From: Rosistilla oblonga | GTDB lineage: Bacteria > Planctomycetota > Planctomycetia > Pirellulales > Pirellulaceae | Reading direction: 5' to 3' | NCBI RefSeq assembly: GCF_007751715.1 | Contig: NZ_CP036292.1 | Location: forward strand, 2,666,001 to 2,730,000 | DNA: 64,000 nucleotides | In this document: piece after piece, positions 9,688 through 18,551 of the stretch | How the letters are laid out: each line of letters starts with the position of its first letter | How positions within the stretch are numbered: position 1 is the first letter of the stretch | Made by a program: the position numbers and the translations under genes | The notes under the pieces: model-generated | What the model was told of the DNA's origin: nothing | Database searches by the model: none | The model's input: only the letters and a program-made list of their open reading frames with translations

Positions 9688-11124
9688 TCACAAGCTGCTG
9701 ATCAGCGAGACGAGAGGCATAAACAGGCTGACGACGATAAATCCGACGACCAGACCGAGGAACACGATCAACAGCGGTTCCATCAACGCCATCATGCCGT
9801 CGGTCATTACGCGTACTTCCTCGTCGTATGTGTCCGCAACTTTGTAAAGCATTGTGTCCAACTCACCTGTCTCTTCGCCGACGTCGACCATGTTGACTAC
9901 CAAGTCGTCGACGACGCGTTCTTTCATCTTCATCAGGTACCACAAGACGGCAAACACACAACCGCCGGCGGTTCCGCTAAACGCGATGCTTCGCAGCGTC
10001 TGGACCATCTCGGGGTTGTCGCCCAGCTTGGTGTAGTTGGCTGTCAGGGCGACCGACATCAACATGATCCCTGGAAACGCGCCCAAAAACGCCCAGAAAA
10101 AGGCGGCCATCGGGTGGAAGCCGGGGGTGCTGTTTTCGGCCAGCGGTTTGCTGATCACTTCACCCTGGCGGATCGATTCGGTGACTTTCGCAAACAGCCG
10201 CTCGAACATCGCGTTGCCCGAGGTCTCCCGGGTGATATTCAACGCCTCGAGGATCGGCACGCCGCTGGAGACCAACGTTCCCAACGTTCGCGTCGTCCGG
10301 GCCAAGATATTCTTTTCCAACAGGCCGCCGAAGATCGGGGCTTTGATGATAAACATGTCAAATCCCATCCGCCCCTGTTTAAACTTGCGGATCAATTTGA
10401 CGATGATAAACATACAGACCGGGATCACGACGATCAGGAACCCGTACCGCATGATGTAGTTCGACAGCGCGATCAACAGCAGCGTCGGCGCCGGCAGTTC
10501 CAGGTCAAACTCCTCGAACATCTGTTCGAACGTCGGCACGATCTTGATCATGATAAAGGTCACGATCGCACAGGCGACGAAGACGACGACGCAGGGATAG
10601 ATCAACGCACCTTTGACTTTTCGCTTGAGCGATTCAGCTCGCTCCATAAAGTCGGCCAGTCGCTGAAGAATCGTCTCCAACGCACCACCGGCCTCACCGG
10701 CTTTGATCATGTTGACGTATAAGCGGTTGAAGACCTTGGGGCTCTTGGCCATCGATTCGCTCATCGTCGAACCGCTCTCGATCTCCTCACACGTATCCAA
10801 CAGCGCGTTTTTCAGTTTGCCCGGCTTCTGGTTCGCCTCGAGGATCTTCAGACTGCGCAGGATCGGCAGGCCCGAGTCTTGCAGGATCGACAACTGACGC
10901 GTGAACATCGCGATATGTTTTGTCTTGGCGCCACCGAAGCCGCCACCGCCGCGGCGCTTCTTGGTCGCCGCCGCTTTGGCTGCCTGCTTTTTGACGGAGA
11001 TCTTCGTGACGAAGTATCCCATCTGACGAATTGTGGTTTGCGCCTCTTCTTCGTTCTGCGCATCGATCTCGTCCCGGATCTCTTGCCCGGTGGCGTCCAT
11101 CGCTTCAAATAGATAGATAGGCAT
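9688..11124 (-). CDS. gspF: GspF/PilC-type inner-membrane platform protein
   Basis: A 478-residue polytopic protein of the GspF/PilC family, which sits in the inner membrane, contacts the GspE ATPase and drives pseudopilin extrusion. Visible are an N-terminal MPIYLFEAMDATGQE segment, the first GspF domain (MFTRQLSILQDSGLPILRSL, residues about 75-200 with KAGEAGGALETIL), membrane segments near 175-195 and 220-245, the second GspF domain (ILARTTRTLGTLVSSGVPIL, VGEETGELDTMLYKVAD) and the final helix LLIVFLGLVVGFIVVSLFMP. The family is usually about 400 residues. About 70 extra residues (336-405) with two hydrophobic stretches interrupt the second domain. It lies 179 nt downstream of gspE. Confidence 0.93.
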   Translation of the reverse strand: MPIYLFEAMDATGQEIRDEIDAQNEEEAQTTIRQMGYFVTKISVKKQAAKAAATKKRRGGGGFGGAKTKHIAMFTRQLSILQDSGLPILRSLKILEANQKPGKLKNALLDTCEEIESGSTMSESMAKSPKVFNRLYVNMIKAGEAGGALETILQRLADFMERAESLKRKVKGALIYPCVVVFVACAIVTFIMIKIVPTFEQMFEEFDLELPAPTLLLIALSNYIMRYGFLIVVIPVCMFIIVKLIRKFKQGRMGFDMFIIKAPIFGGLLEKNILARTTRTLGTLVSSGVPILEALNITRETSGNAMFERLFAKVTESIRQGEVISKPLAENSTPGFHPMAAFFWAFLGAFPGIMLMSVALTANYTKLGDNPEMVQTLRSIAFSGTAGGCVFAVLWYLMKMKERVVDDLVVNMVDVGEETGELDTMLYKVADTYDEEVRVMTDGMMALMEPLLIVFLGLVVGFIVVSLFMPLVSLISSL

Positions 11125-11303
11125 GGCGGAGGTCTACACTTTGAAGGGAAAAGTCAATTATTGAAATGTTCAACGTTTTATAAATCTGCATCCGGTGGCT
11201 GAACTGATCAGCCGCCACGCGATAGCGTCCGGTTGCTTTTGTCGTTTCTGTTTGTCGATCCGTTTGGCAACAGAGAACTCCGCCGCCGGCGACCGATCGG
11301 ATG

Positions 11304-13016
11304 TTAGTGATCGACGGTCTCGCGAACGACCTCTTCGAGCGACGTGACACCCTTGTAAGCCAGCCCCATGCCGAAGGCGCGGAGCGTGGTCATGCCGTTG
11401 CTCTCGGCAACGTCGCGGATCTCGTCGGTCGATGCGTTGGCCATCACCATTTCGCGGATCGTATCGTTCATGATCATCAATTCAAACAGCCCCACACGCC
11501 CCTTGTAGCCCGTGTTGTTGCACTTGTCACAACCGCCCCCTCGGTAAAACTTGTGCTCCGCAACGTCGTCTGGTGACATGCCAATCTCCGCCAGCAGGTC
11601 CAGCGACGCCGGTGCCTCTTCGCGACAATTCGTGCAGATCCGGCGGACCAGTCGCTGAGCCAAGATGGCTTCGACCGTCGCGGTTAGCAGGAACGTCGGC
11701 ACGCCCATGTCTTTCATACGAGTGATCGTGCTGGGCGAATCGTTTGTGTGCAGAGTGCTGAAGACCAAGTGACCCGTCAGCGCCGCTTGAACCGCGATCT
11801 CGGCGGTCTCCAGATCGCGGATCTCGCCGACCAGGATCCGGTCGGGATCCTGCCGCAGGATCGCCCGCAGGCAACTGGCAAACGTAACCCCCGAACCGAC
11901 GTCGATCGGAATCTGCACGATCCCATCGATGTCGTACTCCACAGGGTCTTCGGTCGTGATGCACTTCTCGTCGATCGTGTTCAGTTCGGAGAGCGCCGAG
12001 TAGAGCGTCGTCGTCTTGCCGCTACCCGTCGGCCCGGTGACCAAGATGATCCCGTTGGGCTTTTCGATCGTTTTGCGGAACGGGACCATCACGTCTTCGT
12101 CCATCCCGACATTGTCGAGACTCAACGAAACGACCGAGCGATCGAGGATCCGCATTACCGTCGATTCGCCAAACATCGTTGGCATCACGCTGACGCGGAG
12201 ATCGACAGGGTGGCCACCGACCATCAATTCGATCCGGCCGTCCTGAGGCATCCGGCGTTCGGCGATGTCTAGGTTCGCCATCACCTTGATCCGCGTGGTG
12301 ATCGCAAACGCCAAGTGACGCGGCGGCGGAACCATTTCGTAAAGCACGCCTTCGGCTTTGATCCGGATCCGGAATTCATCCTCGAACGGTTCGAAGTGGA
12401 TGTCGCTGGCGTGGTCTTTAATCGCCAGCAGCAGAACCATGTTCAACAGCTTGCGGACCGGCGCCGAATCAGCCAACGCCTCGGCATCGGTGATGTTAAA
12501 TTTGTCCGACTCCAGCGCCGAGATCGCCGCTTTGAGGTCGTCGTCCTCTTCGAGCGACGCGATCACTTTTTCGACGCTCTCCGATTCGCTGTCGAAGTAC
12601 CGCGTCATCGCGGCGACGATGTCGCGTTCGGTCGAGACGGCCATCCGGATGTCGTAACCCAGGAAGGTCCGCAGTTCGTCTTGGATCGAAAGGTTTTGCG
12701 GGTCGCAGGTCGCCACGGTCAGAGTGGAACCGTCGAACTTGACCGGGATCACGCGGTACAGCTGGGCCATCGTTTCGGTGACCATCGCCAGAACCTCTGG
12801 CGGCAGTTCGACGTCCTGCAGCTGAACCGTCTGCATGTTCATCTGCTCAGCCAAGCCCTGGGCCACCTGTTCGTCGGTGACCAAGCCCATGTCCTCGGCG
12901 ATCCGCCCCAACAGGGCGCCCGGTTGCTGTTGCTGTTCCTCGAGGATCACCTCCAACTGTTCGTCGGTGATGAATCCGAGGTCGACGAGGATCTGTCCGA
13001 TTTTTCGTGTAGCCAC
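11304..13016 (-). CDS. gspE: GspE/PilB-type assembly ATPase
   Basis: A 570-residue secretion ATPase that powers pseudopilus or pilus extension from the cytoplasmic face. Residues 1-140 are a GspE N-terminal (MshEN-like) region beginning KIGQILVDLGFITDEQL; such domains bind c-di-GMP in some relatives, which is not shown here. The ATPase core has Walker A GPTGSGKTT (about 327-335), the Asp/His boxes, Walker B ILVGEIRDLETAEIA and the His box TGHLVFSTLHTNDS. Two CxxC pairs (CTNC and CDKC) form the zinc-binding knot typical of GspE/PilB and absent from PilT. It is 54 nt downstream of pilT and upstream of gspF. Confidence 0.94.
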   Translation of the reverse strand: MATRKIGQILVDLGFITDEQLEVILEEQQQQPGALLGRIAEDMGLVTDEQVAQGLAEQMNMQTVQLQDVELPPEVLAMVTETMAQLYRVIPVKFDGSTLTVATCDPQNLSIQDELRTFLGYDIRMAVSTERDIVAAMTRYFDSESESVEKVIASLEEDDDLKAAISALESDKFNITDAEALADSAPVRKLLNMVLLLAIKDHASDIHFEPFEDEFRIRIKAEGVLYEMVPPPRHLAFAITTRIKVMANLDIAERRMPQDGRIELMVGGHPVDLRVSVMPTMFGESTVMRILDRSVVSLSLDNVGMDEDVMVPFRKTIEKPNGIILVTGPTGSGKTTTLYSALSELNTIDEKCITTEDPVEYDIDGIVQIPIDVGSGVTFASCLRAILRQDPDRILVGEIRDLETAEIAVQAALTGHLVFSTLHTNDSPSTITRMKDMGVPTFLLTATVEAILAQRLVRRICTNCREEAPASLDLLAEIGMSPDDVAEHKFYRGGGCDKCNNTGYKGRVGLFELMIMNDTIREMVMANASTDEIRDVAESNGMTTLRAFGMGLAYKGVTSLEEVVRETVDH

Positions 13017-13070
13017 AGGTTTTCAGGCTTGAGGTTCGAGGAATGAAATGGAACTTCCGATGCCCGCGTC

Positions 13071-14183
13071 CTACTCGGGATGCGGTTCGCCCTGCTCTCC
13101 GTTTTCGCCGTCGCCGCGTCGGGCTTCGACGATCCGTTTCGCCAAGTCGTCGGGACGATGAGCTTTTCCTAACACGTCTTCGACCGACACCAGGCCACCG
13201 GCCCAGAGGTTGTAGAGCGCGTCGTCCATCAACTGCATGCCAAACTTGGCACCGGTCTGGATCGCCGAGTTGATCCGGAACGTTTTGTTCTCGCGGATCA
13301 GGTTGGCGATACCAGGGGTTACGATCAGTGTTTCATAAGCCGCACAGCGACCGCCGCCGATCTTGGGCAACAGCGTCTGAGCGACCACGCCGATCAGCGA
13401 CGATGCCAACTGGGTTCGAACCTGATCCTGCAGGTTCCCCGGGAAGGCGTCGATGATCCGGTTGACGGTTCCCTGAGCACTGTTGGTGTGCAAGGTTCCA
13501 AATACGATGTGACCGGTTTCAGCGGCGCTGATCGCGGCTTCGATCGTCTCGAGATCGCGGAGCTCGCCGACCAGGATCACGTCGGGATCCTGCCGCAACG
13601 CGCGGCGAATCGCCTCGGAGAAACTAGGGACATCGACCCCAACCTCGCGTTGGTTGATCGTGCTTTCAATATGTTCGTGGTAGAACTCGATCGGATCTTC
13701 GATCGTGATGATGTGGTGATCGACCGTCTCGTTCAAGTAATTGATCAAGCTGGCCAGCGTTGTACTCTTGCCGCTACCGGTTGGCCCGGTGACAAGGAAC
13801 AGCCCGCGAGGCCGTTGAACCAATTTGATGATCGCTTCGGAGAGCCCCAGTTGTTCGGGGGTCAGTTTGTCGTTGGGGATCTGCCGCAACACCATCGAGA
13901 TGAAGCCGCGTTGCTTGAAAACCGAGACGCGGAACCGCGCCAGTTCTCCAAAGGCAAACCCAAAGTCGGTGCTACCGGTCTCCTGCAATTCGCGCTGACA
14001 GCGGTCCGGCGTGATGCTTTTCATCAACGCCACGGTGTCCTCGGCTTCGAGCACCTTGGTCTCCAATTTCCGCATCCGACCGTGCAGTCGGAAGACAGGA
14101 GGTTGGTTGACCACGATGTGGATGTCGCTGACACCTTGCTTTACCGCTGCTTGCAGCAGCTTGTCGATCAGAACGGTTGCCAT
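13071..14183 (-). CDS. pilT: PilT-like retraction ATPase
   Basis: A 370-residue hexameric ATPase of the PilT family, which depolymerises type IV pili. The PilT start (LIDKLLQAAVKQGVSDIHI) is followed by a PAS-like N-terminal half, Walker A GPTGSGKSTT (about 130-139), Asp box ITIEDPIEF, Walker B DPDVILVGELRDLETI and His box TGHIVFGTLHTNSA. It lacks the CxxC zinc knot of GspE. The last 20 residues are charged (GDGENGEQGEPHPE) and beyond the family core. A retraction ATPase beside two extension ATPases suggests that the machine makes a retractable pilus, or that pilus and secretion parts are mixed. Confidence 0.93.
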   Translation of the reverse strand: MATVLIDKLLQAAVKQGVSDIHIVVNQPPVFRLHGRMRKLETKVLEAEDTVALMKSITPDRCQRELQETGSTDFGFAFGELARFRVSVFKQRGFISMVLRQIPNDKLTPEQLGLSEAIIKLVQRPRGLFLVTGPTGSGKSTTLASLINYLNETVDHHIITIEDPIEFYHEHIESTINQREVGVDVPSFSEAIRRALRQDPDVILVGELRDLETIEAAISAAETGHIVFGTLHTNSAQGTVNRIIDAFPGNLQDQVRTQLASSLIGVVAQTLLPKIGGGRCAAYETLIVTPGIANLIRENKTFRINSAIQTGAKFGMQLMDDALYNLWAGGLVSVEDVLGKAHRPDDLAKRIVEARRGDGENGEQGEPHPE

Positions 14184-14826
14184 ACCTTAGTAGATCCTCG
14201 CGCTGTGGCGAATCGGTTCACGCATCAGTGGTGAACCCGTCAACAATCGATGCCCCCAACGGGCCTCTCTAAAACTTTACAAATCCGGTTTGAACGTTGG
14301 ATGTTGGTTGCGGTGCCGAACCGCCGGTATTATTTCGAGTCTGATTGTCGGGATATAAAAAGGAAGACAAACAGAGAAATGAATCAATAGTTGTTGGCTT
14401 TTAGATAAGCAGCCATCGTCGGCTGTGAGGGTATTATCACCAACAACCACTCTGCAGACAACGAAATTGCAGTTCGGAGTGATTCTCGCGGCCCTCGCCC
14501 CTCTGCTGGCGGCAACCCCGAACCGCGTCGCCGAGCCTCGTCGAGGGGCCCTGTTGAGCCAGATTTGGCCGCGTGATCGGCCGCCGGCAACAGTCGCCTC
14601 GGAGCGGCTGCGACAATTCGATCCAGCCTGTTCGGCGAACCCCGGCAGCAGAGACGTCCCAAGTCGCGTAATGCGAGATACCCCGCCATTGTTGCGGAGA
14701 GGCGAGGAGCCCGCTCCGGCGGGGGAGGCTACGAAAAAAGCCGCGACGGCGATCGGCCGCGGCGGCTTGTTGTGCCACCATCGCGGCGGAAGGTCCCGCC
14801 GCAGGAAGAGCTAGCAAAGTGGGCGA
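14184..14826. other. Non-coding gap between the first gspE-type gene and pilT
   Basis: These 643 bases hold no frame I would call a gene. The open frames on either strand are low-complexity Arg/Pro/Ala translations without a recognisable domain or ribosome-binding site. The distal side carries the terminator at 14733-14767 for the upstream gene. A second GC-rich inverted repeat lies around 14705-14728. An AT-richer stretch at about 14330-14400 (ggatataaaaaggaagacaaacag) is a likely place for the pilT promoter on the minus strand, but I see no clear -35/-10 pair. Confidence 0.5.
14733..14767 (-). terminator. Rho-independent terminator after the gspE-type gene
   Basis: Read on the minus strand, the arm AAGCCGC (14767-14761) pairs with GCGGCTT (14743-14737), with further G-C pairing inside. 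It is followed by a run of T (14738-14733). It lies 60-95 bases past the stop at 14827 and fits a strong intrinsic terminator that separates this gene from pilT. Confidence 0.85.
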
Positions 14827-16581
14827 TTAGAGGTCTTCGGTCAGCAGTTGCTGGATCGCCAAGTGATCCTGTTCGGTCTTTTTGGCGACGCGGTAAACCT
14901 CTTCAAACGTCGTAATCCCCCGCAGGATCTTGCGGATGCCGTCGGCGTACAGCGTCGTCATCCCGTTTTCGATCGCCGCCTTGCGGATGTCCTGCGAACT
15001 GCGGGCCTGGAACATCATCTCGCGGATCGTGCTGCGGACCAACATCAGTTCGTAGATACCGATCCGGCCGCGGTAGCCGCTGCGTTGGCAATGGGCGCAT
15101 CCTTTGCCCTTAACGAATTCCGCCTTCTTTACCAATTCGGGCGGAATGCCAGCATCTCGGATCAGGCTCTCCGGTGGCTTGTAACGTGTCTTACATCGCG
15201 GGCAAACCGTCCGCACAAGCCGCTGAGCGAGGACCGCAATCACGCTACTCGCCACCAGATAGGATGGTACACCCATGTCCATCATCCGTGTCGCAGCACT
15301 GGGCGCATCGTTCGTGTGTAGAGTACTGAATACCAAGTGTCCAGTGAGAGAAGCCTGGATTCCCATCGAAGCGGTCTCGTTGTCACGCATTTCTCCGACG
15401 AGGATGATGTTCGGTGCCTGACGCAACATCGCCCGAATGATGAGTGCGAAATCGAGTCCGATGTTGTGCCGGACCTCGCACTGGTTGATCCCCTGCAGGT
15501 AGTATTCGACGGGGTCCTCGGCGGTGATGATCTTGCGGTCGGGGCGGTTCAGCGCGTTGAGCGACGCGTAGAGTGTTGTCGTTTTTCCCGACCCCGTCGG
15601 ACCGGTAACCAAGATGATTCCGTTGGGCCGTTTGATCAGCGATTGGAAGTTGCGGAAGTCGCGCTCGGCCAGGCCCAATTGGCGGATACCGACCTTGATG
15701 TTGTCGCGGTCCAACAGCCGCATAACCGCCGACTGGCCGTGGTTGGTCGGGATGATGCTAACCCGCAAATCGAGTTCTTTGTCCCCCACCGTGATCTTGA
15801 TCCGCCCGTCCTGCGGCTTCCGCTTTTCGGCGATGTCGATCTTCGAGAGGATCTTAATGCGGGACATCAGCGCCATCAGCATCCGGCGGGGGGGGCTGTC
15901 TCGCTCGACCAACCGGCCGTCGATCCGATACCTAATTCGCACCCGGTCCTCGAACGGCTCGACGTGGATATCCGAAGCACGCAGCTGGACAGCTTCGGCG
16001 ATCATTAGGTGAACTAATTTAACGACCGGCGGGCTCGCCTCGTCGAAGACTTCGTCGACATCGGCCCCGGAATCCTCTTCGGTCTCGGTAAAGTCGATCG
16101 CTGTATCGGTAAACTCCTGCAACATCGAGTCGGCCGATTCACCTTCGACCTGCCCGTAATAGCGGTTGATCGCTTCTTGGATCGAGGTTTTCGGAGCGAG
16201 CGCTGTCTCGACCTTCCGGTTCAGGATAAACCGCAGCTTTTCGACCGTCTCCAGATCGAAGGGGTCGCTGATCAGGACCTTCAGGACGCTCTCGTCCCCC
16301 CCGATAGGCAAGACGTTGTTTTCGCGGGCGACCGATTCGGGGACCAATTCGATCACCGTTTCGTCGATCCGAATCTCGCCGAGGTTGACGTATTCGAGTT
16401 TATGGAAGTCGGCCAAGGCTTTGGTCGATTCCTCGGGAGTCGCGTAGCCCAGTTTGTCGAGCGCTTCGCTGATCGGCAGCCCCGCGTCGCGAGAGACCTG
16501 CAGCGCCTCGTTGAGTTGGTCGATACTGACGATGCCCCGCTGGAGCAATAGATCGGTAAAGTCGCGTTTTGGACCAGCCAT
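14827..16581 (-). CDS. gspE: Second GspE/PilB-type assembly ATPase
   Basis: The start is set at ATG 16581 because GAGGG lies seven bases upstream. The frame continues to 16764 but the extra residues are Arg/Ser-rich and unlike the family. The 584-residue protein has an N-terminal GspE domain (FTDLLLQRGIVSIDQLNEAL), an acidic linker at about 165-190, Walker A GPTGSGKTTT, Walker B NIILVGEMRDNETA, His box TGHLVFSTLHTND and the zinc knot CPRC plus CAHC. It is clearly homologous to the ATPase at 11304-13016 but differs throughout, so this is an old duplication with likely separate roles. Its own terminator and a 643-nt gap suggest independent expression. Confidence 0.93.
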   Translation of the reverse strand: MAGPKRDFTDLLLQRGIVSIDQLNEALQVSRDAGLPISEALDKLGYATPEESTKALADFHKLEYVNLGEIRIDETVIELVPESVARENNVLPIGGDESVLKVLISDPFDLETVEKLRFILNRKVETALAPKTSIQEAINRYYGQVEGESADSMLQEFTDTAIDFTETEEDSGADVDEVFDEASPPVVKLVHLMIAEAVQLRASDIHVEPFEDRVRIRYRIDGRLVERDSPPRRMLMALMSRIKILSKIDIAEKRKPQDGRIKITVGDKELDLRVSIIPTNHGQSAVMRLLDRDNIKVGIRQLGLAERDFRNFQSLIKRPNGIILVTGPTGSGKTTTLYASLNALNRPDRKIITAEDPVEYYLQGINQCEVRHNIGLDFALIIRAMLRQAPNIILVGEMRDNETASMGIQASLTGHLVFSTLHTNDAPSAATRMMDMGVPSYLVASSVIAVLAQRLVRTVCPRCKTRYKPPESLIRDAGIPPELVKKAEFVKGKGCAHCQRSGYRGRIGIYELMLVRSTIREMMFQARSSQDIRKAAIENGMTTLYADGIRKILRGITTFEEVYRVAKKTEQDHLAIQQLLTEDL

Positions 16582-16955
16582 GAAATCCCTCGTAGCGTTT
16601 CGGATCCGATGAGCGACGGCGCAGCTGCGTCGAGACGAGCGCCCCGAAATTGATTTCGCGGGCAGCGAGCGTGAAGCCGTCGGTTGTTTGGGTTTGATGT
16701 TGCGTAGGGCTCCCCGAGGGAGCGACCTGGTGGTCCGTCGAAACGAACCGCCGCGCTGCGGCAATTGTACAACAGTCTTCTATTGTACAGAGGACAACCC
16801 AAGAGGATGCGTTGTTTTTCTCGAGGGTAAATCAGTTTTCCAAAGTAGGATCGGCACCATCGCCCACCGGCCGCCAATCTTGTTCCCGCAGCCGTGATCA
16901 AGCGCCGCGCGAAGCCGCTTCGCGGGCTGCCAACGCACCTGGCCCGCGCTCTCGA
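16582..16955. other. Gap upstream of the gspE-type gene
   Basis: These 374 bases separate the 3' end of the possible-nuclease gene (16956) from the gspE-type start. I see no gene. The last 20 bases on the minus strand contain the GAGGG ribosome-binding site. A stretch near 16765-16800 with two TTGTACA-like words is the only AT-rich part and may hold the promoter. Confidence 0.4.
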
Positions 16956-17621
16956 TCAGGCGGCGCGATACAGGATCGCGTTGCCTCGCTTGCCGCACGG
17001 ATCCAGAGCCCCGGTCTGCCGCAAGCAGTAGGCGATCTGTTGAGCTGTCCCGCGAGGGCATTCGATGTGCCCGGCCAACTGGGCGGTGTCGAAGGGATGG
17101 GGCAGTTGATCGCTGCCGATCAGGTTCAGCAGGTCGGCTGTCGTCCGCAATTCGTGAGTCGATTCGATGCTCTCGAGCACGTAGTCTTTGGTTCTGTAGT
17201 CCTTTCCTCGCCGCCGTCGCTTGCGGCGATCCGGCGGCAACCGCCAGTGCTGGACGTTGACCATCGGGACTTCGATTGTCAGTCGCGGGTGGGGAAAGAC
17301 GCGAGTGAAATAGATAAGCTCGTCGAAGATCTCCAGCAACGCACCCCGTTTAGGGCTCAACCGACGCCCCAAAACCGGCCCCTCCGCAGTCGCCTGGCGG
17401 ACGATTCGACGGCGGTTGATGATCGGTTTGACGATCCGGACGTCGTGCCGTTTCAGCAGCGCCTGGATCTTGGGCCGGATTGCACTGAGCGAGGCGAACT
17501 GGATCTCGATCAACTCATCGCCGCGGATCGCGTCGATCCGGTAGTCGCCCAGCCGGACCTCGGTATCCGCTTCCGACGCGGCGTACATCGATTTCATCGC
17601 TCGGTGCAGCGAGGTCTCCAT
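16956..17621 (-). CDS. Conserved hypothetical protein with a possible PD-(D/E)XK nuclease motif
   Basis: The start is taken at ATG 17621, with AAGGA eight bases upstream, giving 221 residues. The frame extends to 17837 only by reading through a palindromic repeat. I do not recognise the family by name. Residues 26-41 (GDYRIDAIRGDELIEIQ) show Asp30 and a Glu39-x-Gln41 pair on adjacent predicted strands, reminiscent of the PD-(D/E)XK nuclease core where Lys is sometimes replaced by Gln. The C-terminal 60 residues (TTADLLNLIG... GTAQQIAYCLRQTGAL) look like a winged helix. A DNA-related role is only a guess. It lies 196 nt downstream of pyrE across a repeat element. Confidence 0.7.
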   Translation of the reverse strand: METSLHRAMKSMYAASEADTEVRLGDYRIDAIRGDELIEIQFASLSAIRPKIQALLKRHDVRIVKPIINRRRIVRQATAEGPVLGRRLSPKRGALLEIFDELIYFTRVFPHPRLTIEVPMVNVQHWRLPPDRRKRRRRGKDYRTKDYVLESIESTHELRTTADLLNLIGSDQLPHPFDTAQLAGHIECPRGTAQQIAYCLRQTGALDPCGKRGNAILYRAA

Positions 17622-17647
17622 CGTTCCATCCTTGGATTGAGTCTTAC

Positions 17648-17713
17648 GGTCGCCTTTCGCTCCGCGAAAGTGCGTGGGGCCCGTAACGCACTTTCGCGGA
17701 GCGAAAGGCGACC
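17648..17713. repeat. Palindromic repeat element, copy 1
   Basis: Arms beginning GGTCGCCTTTCGCTCCGCGA and ending in the reverse complement flank a short GGGCCC-containing loop. The same element recurs at 19698-19764 and 20025-20091. It sits between pyrE and the downstream gene and is followed by the word CACGAAGCGCAAGCGAGTGA that fills the 19.5-20.3 kb repeat island. Confidence 0.9.
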
Positions 17714-17817
17714 ATACGAGCACGAAGCGCAAGCGAGTGATTCCACCCGGCGAATCGAGCGAGTGGTTCCACCCGGCAAATCGGGCTAATGATTCCACAC
17801 GCAAATCGAGCGATCGG

Positions 17818-18381
17818 TTATTCGGGTTCGATGCCAAAGTCGCGGATCGTTAGCAGCGTTTCCAGCTTCAACCCACGCTCGGCAAACTTGGCTTCGCCAC
17901 CGGCTAGGCGGTCGATGATTCCCAGGACGCCGAGCACCTTCAAACCGAAGGCTTCCGCGGCGTCGACTGCCTGCAACGCGCTGCCGCCACTGGTGATCAC
18001 GTCCTCGACGATATAGACGCTCTGCCCCTCGGCAACCGGCCCTTCGACCTGCCGCCCGGCTCCGTGGCCCTTTGGTTCTTTGCGAACCATAAATCCACGC
18101 AGCGGCAATCCCTGCTGGCCGGCTAGCGTGACGATCGACGCGGTGATCGGATCGGCACCGATCGCCATTCCACCGACTGCCGAAATCTGGTTGACGCGGT
18201 CGCCCAACATCGCCAGCATCCCCGCCGCGATCTGGTTGGCACCTTGCGGATGCAGCGTGATCTGCCGGCAATCGAGGTAATAAGAAGCGGTTTTCCCACT
18301 GGCCAGCGTGAAGGTTCCGGTTTGCAAGGCAAATTCACGCAACAAGGCTTTGAGGGCTTCGCGGTCGTATTCAGCTGACAT
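17818..18381 (-). CDS. pyrE: Orotate phosphoribosyltransferase
   Basis: A 187-residue enzyme that joins orotate and PRPP to make orotidine 5'-phosphate in de novo pyrimidine synthesis. The N-terminal FTLASGKTASYYLDCRQI matches the OPRTase start, with a Lys/Tyr segment that contacts orotate. RKEPKGHG is the flexible catalytic loop. VYIVEDVITSGGSAL is the type I PRTase PRPP-binding motif with its paired acidic residues. Length is normal for the family. It stands 170 nt downstream of a putative lipoprotein gene, and no other pyrimidine gene is visible. Confidence 0.95.
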   Translation of the reverse strand: MSAEYDREALKALLREFALQTGTFTLASGKTASYYLDCRQITLHPQGANQIAAGMLAMLGDRVNQISAVGGMAIGADPITASIVTLAGQQGLPLRGFMVRKEPKGHGAGRQVEGPVAEGQSVYIVEDVITSGGSALQAVDAAEAFGLKVLGVLGIIDRLAGGEAKFAERGLKLETLLTIRDFGIEPE

Positions 18382-18551
18382 GGGCTCGTTCTATCAGTTG
18401 CGGGGGATCGGGAGTGGTTTCGACGACTCGGCAGCTTAATGCCATTCGCCCATATGCACCACGCCAAATCACCCGCTGCAGCGATTTGACCAACGTTTCC
18501 CGCCAGTGGCCAGCCGATTGCATCACCTGGCCGGGCCGTCCAGAGAGCACT

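Noticed and set aside
12315-13046. 243-codon plus-strand frame over the GspE-type ATPase
   Set aside because: It is the mirror of a fully supported ATPase gene. Its composition (many His, Asp, Arg) is typical of an antisense shadow.
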